From: Brevibacterium oceani
GTDB lineage: Bacteria; Actinomycetota; Actinomycetes; Actinomycetales; Brevibacteriaceae
NCBI RefSeq assembly: GCF_013623835.1
Contig: NZ_JABKDE010000011.1
Coordinates: forward strand, 1 to 64,000
Direction: 5' to 3'
DNA length: 64,000 nucleotides
The first letter of the stretch is position 1. Each line of letters starts with the position of its first letter. A program made the translations under genes and the position numbers. Below the pieces are notes generated by a model that was not told the origin of the DNA, made no database searches, and saw only the letters and a program-made list of their open reading frames with translations. Shown here piece after piece: positions 36,092-44,250 of this stretch.

Positions 36092-36936
36092 CCGATATCG
36101 GAATCGCCCACCTCAGCCTGCTCCACCTCGACCCCGACGCCTTGGTCGACGTCGCCGCTCGGGCGGGCTTCGATTTCGTCGGTATTCGGGTGCGAGGTGC
36201 GACAGCGGGGGAGGACCTACCCGATCAGTCGCCCGGTTCGCGGATGTCACGGGAGACCCTCGTCCGGCTCGATGACACCGGACTGCAGGTCCGCGACATC
36301 GAGTTCCTCTCCCTCGACGGCACCACCGGTCGTGAGGAGTGGATGCCGATGCTCGAAGCCGGTGCGGCACTCGGTGCCTCAACACTCAACCTCGCCGGGC
36401 AGGACCCGGACTTCCCCAGGCTGACGGAGACTCTGGGCGCCCTCGTCGTCGACGCCGCCGCCTACGGCATCACTCCCGCCCTCGAACTCATCAGCTACAA
36501 CGCGGTGAGCACAGTGGCCCAGGCACGTGACATCGCCACCGCGGCCGGAGCGCACGTCATGCTCGACCCCCTGCACCTGCAGCGGGGTGCCAACACCCCC
36601 GCCGAGGTGGCCGACCTCGACGCCTCTCTCATCCCGGTCGTGCAGCTCTGCGACGGCCCACTCGAGCTGCCTGACCGCATCGACATCACGGGCGAGCTGC
36701 CACGCGGAATGACCGCCGAAGGCGAGGTTCGCAAGGTCGAGTCACGGGCGCACCGCCTCGTTCCCGGCGACGGTGAGTTTCCCCTGCGAGAGCTCCTCGC
36801 TGCCGTACCGGAGGGGGTGCCGCTGAGTCTCGAGGTGCCGAATGCCGGGCTCGTCACTCGGCTCGGCGATCTCGCCTATGCCAGGGTGCTCAGGGAATCC
36901 GCCGAGGCGCTTCTTACCGGAGTCGACCATGACTGA
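36088..36936 (+). CDS. TIM-barrel protein, sugar-phosphate isomerase/AP-endonuclease-2 family
   Basis: A 282-residue xylose-isomerase-like TIM barrel. Probable metal ligands lie on successive strands: Glu in A-L-E-L-I-S (about 131), Asp and His in M-L-D-P-L-H-L (about 158-162), Gln/Asp in V-Q-L-C-D-G (about 187-192) and Glu in L-S-L-E-V-P (about 253-258). The family includes inosose dehydratase, hydroxypyruvate isomerase, tagatose epimerases and the AsbF/QuiC-type 3-dehydroshikimate dehydratases. Next to a quinate/shikimate dehydrogenase, the last is attractive because it would convert 3-dehydroshikimate to protocatechuate. AAAGGAGA before the ATG; overlaps both neighbours, so translation of the three genes is coupled. 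Confidence 0.75.
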   Translation: MTDIGIAHLSLLHLDPDALVDVAARAGFDFVGIRVRGATAGEDLPDQSPGSRMSRETLVRLDDTGLQVRDIEFLSLDGTTGREEWMPMLEAGAALGASTLNLAGQDPDFPRLTETLGALVVDAAAYGITPALELISYNAVSTVAQARDIATAAGAHVMLDPLHLQRGANTPAEVADLDASLIPVVQLCDGPLELPDRIDITGELPRGMTAEGEVRKVESRAHRLVPGDGEFPLRELLAAVPEGVPLSLEVPNAGLVTRLGDLAYARVLRESAEALLTGVDHD

Positions 36937-37822
36937 GTCCTCCACGCTGCTCGGACTCATCGGCACCAATGTCGCCGGCTCCCTCACCCCGCCGATGCAT
37001 GAGGCCGAAGCCCTGCGCCACGGCTTCCCACTCGTCTACCGTCCCCTCGACCCGACGCTCATGCGGGGGTCCGTGACCGGTGCCGACGGGGAGCCGGATT
37101 GGCCCGCGCTGGTCACGACGGCCATCGACTGCGGGTACTCCGGATTCAACGTCACCCACCCGGCCAAACGTGCCGTCATTCCCGCCGTCGACGAACTCGA
37201 TGAGGATGCGGGGCTGCTCGGCGCAGTCAATACGATGACGATCTCGCAGGGTCGACTGATCGGGCGCAACACCGATCACGGGGGTTTCGCCGAGGCGCTC
37301 GCCTCGATCGCCGTCGATCCCACTTACGGCAGCGTCGTCCAGATCGGGGCCGGCGGAGCCGGAGCCGCGGTGGCCTATGCCCTGCTCAAGGCCGGTGTCC
37401 CCGAACTCACGGTCATCGACATCGATCCCGGGAGCGCCGAATCCCTCAAGGCTCGGCTGTCCGCGGCCTTCGACTCCTCCCGCCTGCGTGTGGGCGCACC
37501 GGAGGAGACCGCGAAGGTCATGCGGGAGGCCGTGGGCTTGGTCAACGCGACTCCGATCGGGATGACCGGGGTCTCCGATGCGAGCCCGATCGCTCTCGAA
37601 CTCCTGCGCCCGGACCTGTGGGTCGGCGATGTCATCTACCGCCCGCAGAAGACCACGCTCATCCAAGCCGCCGAGGCGCGGGGCTGCCGGGCCTTCGGCG
37701 GGGCACGAATGGCGGTTGGTCAGGCCGCAGCGTCCTTCGAGCTGTTCACCGGCCGGAGAGCCGATCCGGAGCAGATGCTCAAGACGTTCGACCGACTTCA
37801 GGAGCACGCGGCGGTCGAGTGA
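36929..37822 (+). CDS. Quinate/shikimate dehydrogenase (NAD-type)
   Basis: A 297-residue AroE-family protein. The substrate-carboxylate motif is S-L-T-P-P-M-H-E-A-E (about residues 18-27): the Ser-Leu-Thr form is, as I recall, that of the quinate/shikimate dehydrogenase QsuD of Corynebacterium glutamicum, where biosynthetic AroE usually has S-x-S. Catalytic Lys is in N-V-T-H-P-A-K (about 74-80) and Asp in N-T-D-H-G-G (about 115-120). The cofactor loop is G-A-G-G-A-G-A-A, and the next strand ends V-I-D-I-D-P, an Asp that favours NAD+ over NADP+. So a catabolic role, quinate or shikimate to the 3-dehydro compound, is more likely than aromatic amino acid synthesis. Its ATG overlaps the upstream stop by 8 bases. 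Confidence 0.85.
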   Translation: MTESSTLLGLIGTNVAGSLTPPMHEAEALRHGFPLVYRPLDPTLMRGSVTGADGEPDWPALVTTAIDCGYSGFNVTHPAKRAVIPAVDELDEDAGLLGAVNTMTISQGRLIGRNTDHGGFAEALASIAVDPTYGSVVQIGAGGAGAAVAYALLKAGVPELTVIDIDPGSAESLKARLSAAFDSSRLRVGAPEETAKVMREAVGLVNATPIGMTGVSDASPIALELLRPDLWVGDVIYRPQKTTLIQAAEARGCRAFGGARMAVGQAAASFELFTGRRADPEQMLKTFDRLQEHAAVE

Positions 37823-37859
37823 GAGCGGAGCCTGGCCGCGGTTGGGAAGCGGTCCTCGT

Positions 37860-37865
37860 TAGGAT
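37860..37865 (+). promoter_or_regulatory. -10 box of a leaderless patatin transcript
   Basis: TAGGAT followed by exactly seven bases and then ATG (37873). This is the usual spacing between a -10 hexamer and the first transcribed base of leaderless actinobacterial mRNAs. Confidence 0.45.
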
Positions 37866-37872
37866 GATTGGT

Positions 37873-38772
37873 ATGGCGAACGGGGAGCAGGCGACGGGAA
37901 AGTCACGGATCAGCGATACCGCACTCATCTTCGAAGGCGGGGGGATGCGCGCCTCGCTGACAAGTGCGATGGTCGTGACCCTGCTGCAGGCCGGACTGAA
38001 TTTCGACTGGGTCGCCGGCATCAGCGCCGGGGCCTCGAACATGGTGAATTACCTCTCCGGTGATGCCCGCAGGGCACGTCGGTCCTTCGTCGAATTCGCC
38101 GCCGACGAGCAGTTCGGCGGACTGCGCTCCTTCGCCCGCGGACAGGGCATGTTCAATGCCGAGTACATCTACCAGCAGGCGGGCGGCCCCGAGGAGGCGC
38201 TGCCGTTCGACTGGGAGTCGTTCCGATCGAGCACCGGAGACATGCGCATCATCGCCTTCGACGCCCAGTCCGGAGACGAGGTCGTGTGGTCGAAGAAGGA
38301 CACACCGCACATCGATGACCTCATGGTCCGAGTCCGTGCGTCGTCGACGATGCCGGGCCTCATGCCGCCGGTGCACCTCGACGGGCACGTCTACGTCGAC
38401 GGCGCGATGGGGGAGGACGGGGGAATCGCTCTCAGCCAGGCTCAGCGAGAGGGGTTCGAGAAGTTCGTCATCGTGCTCACCCAAGAACGGTCGTATACGA
38501 AGCTGCCCCAACGGTTCCCCACGATCTACCGCAGCATCTTCCGCCGATACCCGGCTCTCGGGGAGGCGCTGCTGACGCGGTGGAAACGCTACAACGAGAC
38601 TCGAGAACGGATCTTCGCCCTCGAATCCGAGGGCAAGGCACACGTCTTCGCCCCGGAACTCATGCCGGTCGACAACGGCACCCGCAGCCTCTCCCGCCTG
38701 GCCGCCGCCCACCGCATGGGACTGTCGCAATCGCGCCGGGAGCTGCCGGCGATCCGGGAGTTCGTCGGGTAG
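37873..38772 (+). CDS. Patatin-like phospholipase
   Basis: A 299-residue patatin-family lipid acyl hydrolase using a Ser-Asp dyad. The oxyanion loop G-G-G-M-R (about residues 21-25), the nucleophile elbow G-I-S-A-G-A-S (about 52-58; G-x-S-x-G) and the catalytic Asp in V-D-G-A-M (about 176-180; D-G-A) are all present. It resembles the YjjU/RssA-like bacterial patatins, soluble enzymes acting on phospholipids or lysophospholipids. ATG 37873 is preferred to ATG 37864 because a TAGGAT hexamer ends seven bases before it. It is monocistronic and converges on the CPBP gene. Confidence 0.85.
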   Translation: MANGEQATGKSRISDTALIFEGGGMRASLTSAMVVTLLQAGLNFDWVAGISAGASNMVNYLSGDARRARRSFVEFAADEQFGGLRSFARGQGMFNAEYIYQQAGGPEEALPFDWESFRSSTGDMRIIAFDAQSGDEVVWSKKDTPHIDDLMVRVRASSTMPGLMPPVHLDGHVYVDGAMGEDGGIALSQAQREGFEKFVIVLTQERSYTKLPQRFPTIYRSIFRRYPALGEALLTRWKRYNETRERIFALESEGKAHVFAPELMPVDNGTRSLSRLAAAHRMGLSQSRRELPAIREFVG

Positions 38773-38826
38773 GAGATGTCATCTGAGCTCAGGCGATGCA
38801 GGGCCGGCGGGTGCACGATCGGGCCT

Positions 38827-39558
38827 CTAGCCTCCAAGCAAGGGGAGCAAAATGAACAGCCCGATGCTCGAGAGCAGGTCGAAGACGATATGCAGCGCCA
38901 CCCCTGGCCAGATAGAGCCGGTTCGTCGGCGCAGTTCACCGGCAGGCAGGCCGACGAGAACAGCCGAGACCATCAGAATCGGCTCGCCGTGCAGAAGCGC
39001 GAAGACGACTGTGCTGCCAAGGACTCCGACGATACTGCCATAACGGAGGAGCACGGTGGTGATGACGCCACGGAAGAACATCTCCTCCGCGATCGGTGTC
39101 AAGATCCCCAGGAACAGGAACGAGGCCGCCACAGCGACAATGCCGCCTTGGGCGGCAGATGACCAGCTGTCCTGCGTGCTCGCAGTCTCGCCGAACAGTG
39201 CCGTGAATGCCATCGTCGCGGGAATCTTGAGCACCGTGGCAAGCACGCCGCCGGCGGCTGCGATCATGATCCATCTCCGGGTTGTCTTCACGAATCCGAA
39301 GGGTGCACCGCGGCGCAGTCTCAGGGCGAATGCGGCCGCGAAGCCGCCTCCGGCCACGATGGCCGAGAGCGCGGTCATGAAGATCCCGAGAGCCACGGGG
39401 GACAGGCCGGCGGTGAAGGCGATACGAGCCAGTCCGAGCTCAAGTGCCAGGAGCACAGCGAGGCCGATGCCGAACTCGGGCCAGCCCGGCTGACTACCGG
39501 TCCGGCCCGGCTGATTGCCATGTGCACCGACTGGTGCGTGTCGGCTGCGAGCAGTCAA
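38827..39558 (-). CDS. CPBP-family intramembrane metalloprotease
   Basis: A 243-residue CPBP (Abi/CAAX-protease-like) membrane enzyme. About seven hydrophobic segments; motif 1 A-E-E-M-F-F-R-G (about 169-176, the Glu-Glu and Arg), motif 2 F-A-L-L-H-G (about 200-205) and motif 3 H-I-V-F-D-L (about 230-235) give the expected metal-binding and catalytic residues. Its start overlaps the MerR gene by 4 bases (ATGA). CPBP proteases process membrane-bound peptides, e.g. in bacteriocin maturation or immunity; the substrate here is unknown. Third gene of a MerR-controlled unit. Confidence 0.85.
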   Translation of the reverse strand: MTARSRHAPVGAHGNQPGRTGSQPGWPEFGIGLAVLLALELGLARIAFTAGLSPVALGIFMTALSAIVAGGGFAAAFALRLRRGAPFGFVKTTRRWIMIAAAGGVLATVLKIPATMAFTALFGETASTQDSWSSAAQGGIVAVAASFLFLGILTPIAEEMFFRGVITTVLLRYGSIVGVLGSTVVFALLHGEPILMVSAVLVGLPAGELRRRTGSIWPGVALHIVFDLLSSIGLFILLPLLGG

Positions 39559-40304
39559 GTCTCGGACTCCGATTCTTCGGTTTCGCCCTCGGTCTCGCCC
39601 TCGAGAAGCGTCGCCACCCGGGTCAGCACGTCCATCTGGGCTGGGTTGTAGATGCCCCTGAGCGCGATGCCGATGTCACGAGATGATCCTGGGCCGGAGA
39701 AACGAGTTCTATCGCGGTTTCGCGCTGCGGCACGCGCGGCGGGGAGCATCCGGTTCGCAAGCTCGGCACGGTAGTCCTCTCCGGCATTCTCGGAGAGAGC
39801 CTCGAACTCATCGTCGGCTGCCGAGTCGCTGGACTCCGCCAGCCACCGCCGCAACCCTGCACGCTTCTCTTCCGGCAGCATCGTGTCCAAGACGGCCAGT
39901 GCTGCTTCGTCGCGGTCAGTCATTCGCGCACCGATGTCAGCGGGGTCGAACCCCGGTGGAAGACCGCCGTGGATCTCCCCGCTCAGGACCCCGCGCAGAT
40001 TCCGCAGGACGTCCTGGAGTTCTCCGATTCGTGCAGAGATGTCGTTTTTCAATGACTCGAAGACATCGTCGACATCGATGTCGTGAGAGTCGAGGGCACG
40101 GATCTGCTCCAGGGTGAGTCCGAGGCTGGTCAGGCGTCTCACCCGCAGGAGTCTGATCAGGTGGGAGACATCGTAGGACTTGTATCCGTTGGCCAGGCGT
40201 CGCGGCCTCTCCAGGATCCCGACCTCGTGGTAGTAGCGGACCGCGCGGGCACTGACACCGGCGAGTCTGGCCACTTCAGCGGTGCTCCATCCAGACGTGT
40301 TCAC
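39555..40304 (-). CDS. MerR-family transcriptional regulator
   Basis: A 249-residue MerR-type regulator. The winged helix (residues 7-75) is typical: S-T-A-E-V-A-R-L-A-G-V-S-A-R-A-V-R-Y-Y-H-E-V-G-I-L, N-G-Y-K-S-Y, and L-L-R-V-R-R-L-T-S-L-G-L-T-L-E-Q-I. A dimerisation coiled coil follows, and then a C-terminal domain of about 110 residues with no Cys metal site, so it is more likely to sense an organic molecule than a metal. It overlaps both the preceding membrane-protein gene and the following CPBP gene by 4 bases. The palindrome in the 19-base promoter spacer upstream (40868-40890) is a textbook MerR operator, so it probably controls its own operon. Confidence 0.85.
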   Translation of the reverse strand: MNTSGWSTAEVARLAGVSARAVRYYHEVGILERPRRLANGYKSYDVSHLIRLLRVRRLTSLGLTLEQIRALDSHDIDVDDVFESLKNDISARIGELQDVLRNLRGVLSGEIHGGLPPGFDPADIGARMTDRDEAALAVLDTMLPEEKRAGLRRWLAESSDSAADDEFEALSENAGEDYRAELANRMLPAARAAARNRDRTRFSGPGSSRDIGIALRGIYNPAQMDVLTRVATLLEGETEGETEESESET

Positions 40305-40825
40305 GATTGCGCGGCTCCTTTCGCCGAGGTTTCGCTCAGGGGCACTGCCCGCTCGATCTGCGGACGGACGATGAGCGCCGTCGTCGCCCGTGCAATCGCG
40401 ACCAGAAGAAGAGTGACGCCGACTGAGGTGACGAATTCGGCGTGCATGGTCAAGGCGACTGGTCGCAGCATCAGACGGACGGCAACGAACACGACCCAGA
40501 GCGCTGCGCCCAGCCAGCCGGTGCGGATCACTATATTGCGACCGCGCCGATCGTGGGCAGAGGCGACGGAAGTCGACGTGAGCTTACCCATTCCGAGTCC
40601 GATGAGCACACACACCACCACTTCGATTGCCAGCAGGAGGGCATCGATCGCGCGGAACCCTACGGCGGTCGCCGGCAGCATCGTCAACCCCACCACAGTC
40701 AGGATAAGCGGTGCTTTCCAGATCGAGCGTGCGTCTGTGTACTGTCCTCTGACCTGTCGCCAGGCGATGACACCGACAAGGGCCAGTATCAGGCACGCTT
40801 CGACGGCGAAGATGACAATATTCAT
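40301..40825 (-). CDS. Four-to-five-segment membrane protein (CcdC/DUF1453-like)
   Basis: A 174-residue integral membrane protein with hydrophobic segments at about residues 3-20, 36-54, 60-80, 100-120 and 130-148. Its layout (R-x-x-R-G-R-N near residue 92, long helices, no large domains) resembles small DUF1453/CcdC-type proteins, but I cannot assign a function. It is the first gene of the leftward MerR-CPBP unit. GGGAG precedes its ATG. In similar loci such proteins accompany regulators of membrane stress or self-protection; that is inference. Confidence 0.6.
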   Translation of the reverse strand: MNIVIFAVEACLILALVGVIAWRQVRGQYTDARSIWKAPLILTVVGLTMLPATAVGFRAIDALLLAIEVVVCVLIGLGMGKLTSTSVASAHDRRGRNIVIRTGWLGAALWVVFVAVRLMLRPVALTMHAEFVTSVGVTLLLVAIARATTALIVRPQIERAVPLSETSAKGAAQS

Positions 40826-40861
40826 CAGGTCTCCCGAGGTTCTGTGGTGGCTGGAGATCTC

Positions 40862-40892
40862 ATTGAAGACTATGACGCCGCGTCATAGTCAA
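40862..40892 (-). promoter_or_regulatory. MerR-type promoter and operator
   Basis: On the minus strand: -35 TTGACT (40892-40887), a 19-base spacer, -10 TTCAAT (40867-40862). The spacer and part of the -35 are filled by a perfect inverted repeat (GACTATGACG, three bases, CGTCATAGTC; 40868-40890). The over-long spacer plus central dyad is the classic MerR arrangement, in which the regulator twists DNA to activate. Confidence 0.65.
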
Positions 40893-41107
40893 GAGCCCCT
40901 CATGCGAAACCGCGCGATCGCTGTGTTCGTGCCCGATGTACGAGTGGCCGCGCTGCCGCCGATCCGGGATCGTGCCGTCGGAGACAAAGACTGATTGCTG
41001 TTCGCGGAGGCGGAGGATGAGCCAGATTGATCGAACAGTGTTCCCAGGCCACCTTTCCAATGATGAAGAAGTGCCACGAAGCCAGAGTTGTCGCTGATCT
41101 TCGCTGA

Positions 41108-41113
41108 TAACAT
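41108..41113 (+). promoter_or_regulatory. -10 box of a leaderless transcript
   Basis: TAACAT followed by seven bases and then ATG 41121, the spacing expected for a leaderless mRNA of the large surface protein. Confidence 0.45.
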
Positions 41114-41120
41114 CTGTTGT

Positions 41121-43517
41121 ATGGGTGAGAAGCTTGGTCCTGGCAGAGACCCCGACATCGACGTCATCCGTTCAGCCGATGCTTCCGCATCCGACCTGCG
41201 GAGGATCGCGGGAACCCGACCGGACCTGCTTTCTGGGATCGCCGCCCATCCGAACACAGATCCGGAGCTGCTGGCCTGGCTCGCCGCGAACCAGGATCCA
41301 GGCATTCAGAAGGCGCTCGCGCGGCGTGGATGGACCTCAGGCTGGCAACAGAGCACGGCACAGTATTACGATTACGCCCACCAGCAGGCAGCAGACGGAC
41401 CCGCAGGGTCCTTACCCCCACAACCGAATCGGAACTACAACAAACGGAACTGGATGCTCGGAATCGGTGCTGGGCTCGTCCTCGTCCTCGCGGTGACCGG
41501 CGGATTCTTCGGAGCCCGTTTCCTCTCCGGCTCCAACTATGACAAAGCACCCAGCCAGAAGGCGGCCGTCGACCTCGCCGACGTCGGCCGCAACGCTCAG
41601 CTGACTCAGCTGCAGGCAGGCGATGACACCGACGATGACCAGCAGCTCGTCCGCGTCGTCGGCCCCCGAACGTCGGTGATCATGGCTCTCCACGAGGAGA
41701 CCCTGCAGCCGACATGGATGGCCCCGGTCCCGCACGCCGACGTGACGGAACCAGAACCAGCCGACCTCGTCGACGAGGACCCCGAGGCGGCCGCGGAGGA
41801 TTCCGGCGACGAGGATTCGAAGGATTCCGGCCCGAAGCTCGACGGCACACCCGTCGACTGCACGTGGACTGCTGACTCCGCGGTCTGCGGCGACCGCACG
41901 ATCAGATTGAAAGACGGCGAAGTCACCCTCAAGCCGGGCGAGGACTCGAACGGCTCGAAGGCGGACGGATCATCCGACGATACGGACAATGACGATTCAG
42001 CCACCACCGAGGTGAGCGACCCGGCCACCGAGGCGGTGCCGGTCACCGTCAATGACGACGGCAAACTCAGCTCGCTGTCCGGCAGCACCTACCCCGACGT
42101 GAGCGTCGACCCCAAGGCGACCGTGCGAATGGTCGGTGCCGGTGACGACGGTCCCTGGGTGGTCTCGGACGGCAAGGCGGTCATCGCCGTCGATGCCGAT
42201 TCCGTGCTGTGGAAGTCCGAACTCGATGAGAAGGCGGCGACGGCGACCGGCCTCGGTGAGCCTCGGCTGCGACCGAATTGGACGATCGAGGACGATGTGC
42301 TCGTCATCGCCGACGATGCAGGTGTCCACGGTATGGCCGGCGATTCGGGACAGGAGCTGTGGCGGGTCGATGCCGAACTCGACAGCTTCACCGTCTCGGG
42401 GACGCATCTGATGATCATGTCGGACGGTGTCCTCGAGGTCTTCGACTTCGCCGATTCCAGCGACGTCGACACCGTCAAGGCCGATCCCGGCTACAACCTC
42501 GGCGACGGCGGCGCGATCGCGCAGTTCCCGGGCGCAGATGCGTTCAAGAATGCGAAGCTGTCGACACCGCCGGGATGCGTGGAATTTGGGCTGGCCTACG
42601 AGGACTACTACCTCGGTGACGGCCCGCTGGACCCGAAGCCCGAGCACGAGGTGGACTTCTCCGACGGTGAGGCCAGTGCCGACGACGGACACTACTCCGG
42701 TATCGCTATGGAGGAGTTCACGACGACTCGGATGGGCACGAAGGCCGTGACTGCCGTCGAAATCAGCTGCAATGGCGGGGGCACCAACATCTACCCGTCG
42801 ATCGGGCTCTACGATGAGGACCTCAAGTTGCTCGACTCAATCGAGCTCTGGGATGACGTCGAAGATCGTGGCAATTCGGCAGACATCTCCGGATACGCTC
42901 CCAAGCCCTACTTCAACTCGATCAGCCCGATGGGGCAGTATCTGGAGCTCAACGTCGGTGGAATCGGCGTCTACGGTGATGACGGATGCACCGCGTGCGA
43001 GAAGTCCGCGAATGCCGATGTCCTCTACCGCTGGGACGGGAAGTCCTTCGCTCACCAGGACACCGTCTACCACGTGCCCTCCGGTGACGTTCGTACGTCG
43101 GCTGTGGCCGAGGTGCAGAAATTCGCCGAGGCGGTCGCCGCCGGCAACGACGACGAGGCGAGCAAATCGGCGACCCCCGAAATGATGTCCTCGCTCGATG
43201 ACATCCTCGGCGACGGTCAGACCTCGAACCCGCCGACGGTCCGATCCGAACAGTTCCCCAAAGGCGTGAAAGTCGAGACCTGCGAGCTCATCCAGCCCTA
43301 CGAGGATGGTGACTACGGAGGCGGGGAGTACTACTTCGGCAACGGCAAGACCATGCAGTATCTGTCCGCACGGAACGAGATCCGGGCCGGAGATACTGTC
43401 TGCGGGGTGACGACTCCGGATGCCGGCAGCGGCGATGAGTACTACCTCTACCTTCTGCTGCGGGGAACCCCGGATGGCAGCGTCAAAGTCTACGAGGCCG
43501 GCCGGCAGTTCAGCTGA
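41121..43517 (+). CDS. Large membrane-anchored protein with N-terminal leucine-rich-repeat-variant segment
   Basis: A 798-residue protein. Residues 1-75 hold repeats of the leucine-rich-repeat-variant type (D-L-R-R-I-A-G-T-R-P-D-L-L-S-G-I-A-A-H-P-N-T-D). After a Gln/Pro-rich linker there is one membrane helix (about 111-135), then an extracellular region. That region begins with a very acidic Asp/Glu/Ser stretch (about 210-310) and continues into a possible beta-propeller-like domain with repeated W-x-S/V-x-D and V-I-A-V-D-A-D strands (about 340-480). Six or more cysteines in the outer part could form disulfides. Cytoplasmic repeats linked to an outside domain suggest a sensor or envelope-assembly protein. 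Function unknown; stands alone with a leaderless promoter. Confidence 0.65.
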   Translation: MGEKLGPGRDPDIDVIRSADASASDLRRIAGTRPDLLSGIAAHPNTDPELLAWLAANQDPGIQKALARRGWTSGWQQSTAQYYDYAHQQAADGPAGSLPPQPNRNYNKRNWMLGIGAGLVLVLAVTGGFFGARFLSGSNYDKAPSQKAAVDLADVGRNAQLTQLQAGDDTDDDQQLVRVVGPRTSVIMALHEETLQPTWMAPVPHADVTEPEPADLVDEDPEAAAEDSGDEDSKDSGPKLDGTPVDCTWTADSAVCGDRTIRLKDGEVTLKPGEDSNGSKADGSSDDTDNDDSATTEVSDPATEAVPVTVNDDGKLSSLSGSTYPDVSVDPKATVRMVGAGDDGPWVVSDGKAVIAVDADSVLWKSELDEKAATATGLGEPRLRPNWTIEDDVLVIADDAGVHGMAGDSGQELWRVDAELDSFTVSGTHLMIMSDGVLEVFDFADSSDVDTVKADPGYNLGDGGAIAQFPGADAFKNAKLSTPPGCVEFGLAYEDYYLGDGPLDPKPEHEVDFSDGEASADDGHYSGIAMEEFTTTRMGTKAVTAVEISCNGGGTNIYPSIGLYDEDLKLLDSIELWDDVEDRGNSADISGYAPKPYFNSISPMGQYLELNVGGIGVYGDDGCTACEKSANADVLYRWDGKSFAHQDTVYHVPSGDVRTSAVAEVQKFAEAVAAGNDDEASKSATPEMMSSLDDILGDGQTSNPPTVRSEQFPKGVKVETCELIQPYEDGDYGGGEYYFGNGKTMQYLSARNEIRAGDTVCGVTTPDAGSGDEYYLYLLLRGTPDGSVKVYEAGRQFS

Positions 43518-44179
43518 TGCATTCGATGAGAAATATCTTCCACTGCCGGAGCGCATCGTCGACACGAGGATTGACGTCTATTGCCCCGAGGACTGGGCCG
43601 GGCGCCTACCGAGGAGACCTCTATATTAGCGTCGACACCTCAGGGAACTTTGCTCGCTGAAATTCTTGAGAACATCGGGAACTCCTTCAGCTACGACTCG
43701 GTTGCCCAAAGTGCGGCCATCCAGCACACACTGGAGCGATCCCGATACACGCTTCCCAACGAGTCTCGCACTTGATCGTCCCTAATTGGCCGGTACTGAT
43801 TGGATCTATTCGGGCTTGTTGGAAGCCCTGAAACTTGAGAAACGAACAGACCCTTGCTCTTGAGCCGGGGACTTCAGGTCTCACTCCGTTGCGCAAAATG
43901 TTCGAAACTTCTCTCGCTGCGCCCGTAGCCCGTTACAGGAGCCTCGTTGTCTCCTTCGCACCCTTCCCGAGGGTGGCCTCCGATCAGTGAGCGGCGTGCT
44001 TTGACGACGGTTTGTCAATCGAGTGCTGTTTCGCCTGAGGATCGCGGGCCCGTCACTGGAGCTCTCAGATTGTCGATTGTGAAGAAGGTAGGCAACGACG
44101 ACACCGATGAAGTTCAGTCTGATTCTTGCAGACATGAAAGCAAGTCTCTTGCTGGGACAAAGGTGACCCAAAAAAGCTA
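43518..44179. other. Gene-poor stretch before the ABC-transporter operon
   Basis: About 660 bases without a convincing gene. A short plus-strand frame ending at 43775 (with E-I-L-E-N-I-G-N-S-F) and a minus-strand frame at 43687-43896 show no family resemblance or good ribosome-binding site. The composition appears less GC-rich than the preceding genes. This looks like the left border of a transferred segment. Confidence 0.4.
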
Positions 44180-44209
44180 TTGATCTTCCAAGAATGCGCC
44201 ATGTATACT
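44180..44209 (+). promoter_or_regulatory. Promoter of the ABC-transporter/hydrolase operon
   Basis: -35 TTGATC (44180-44185), 18-base spacer, -10 TATACT (44204-44209), 41 bases before the start at 44251. An ATAC-N5-GTAT dyad (44205-44217) overlaps the -10 and could be the operator of the GntR protein encoded at the end of the operon. Confidence 0.6.
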
Positions 44210-44250
44210 CGACGTATTCGCAGTGCAACGAAGCCTACGACGGAGTCTCA

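Noticed and set aside
43687..43896. 69-residue minus-strand frame in the gene-poor gap
   Set aside because: No ribosome-binding site or recognisable motif; kept only as part of the described gap.
43881..44228. 115-residue minus-strand frame before the ABC operon
   Set aside because: No family resemblance, Arg/Ser-rich, and it overlaps the promoter of the operon on the other strand.
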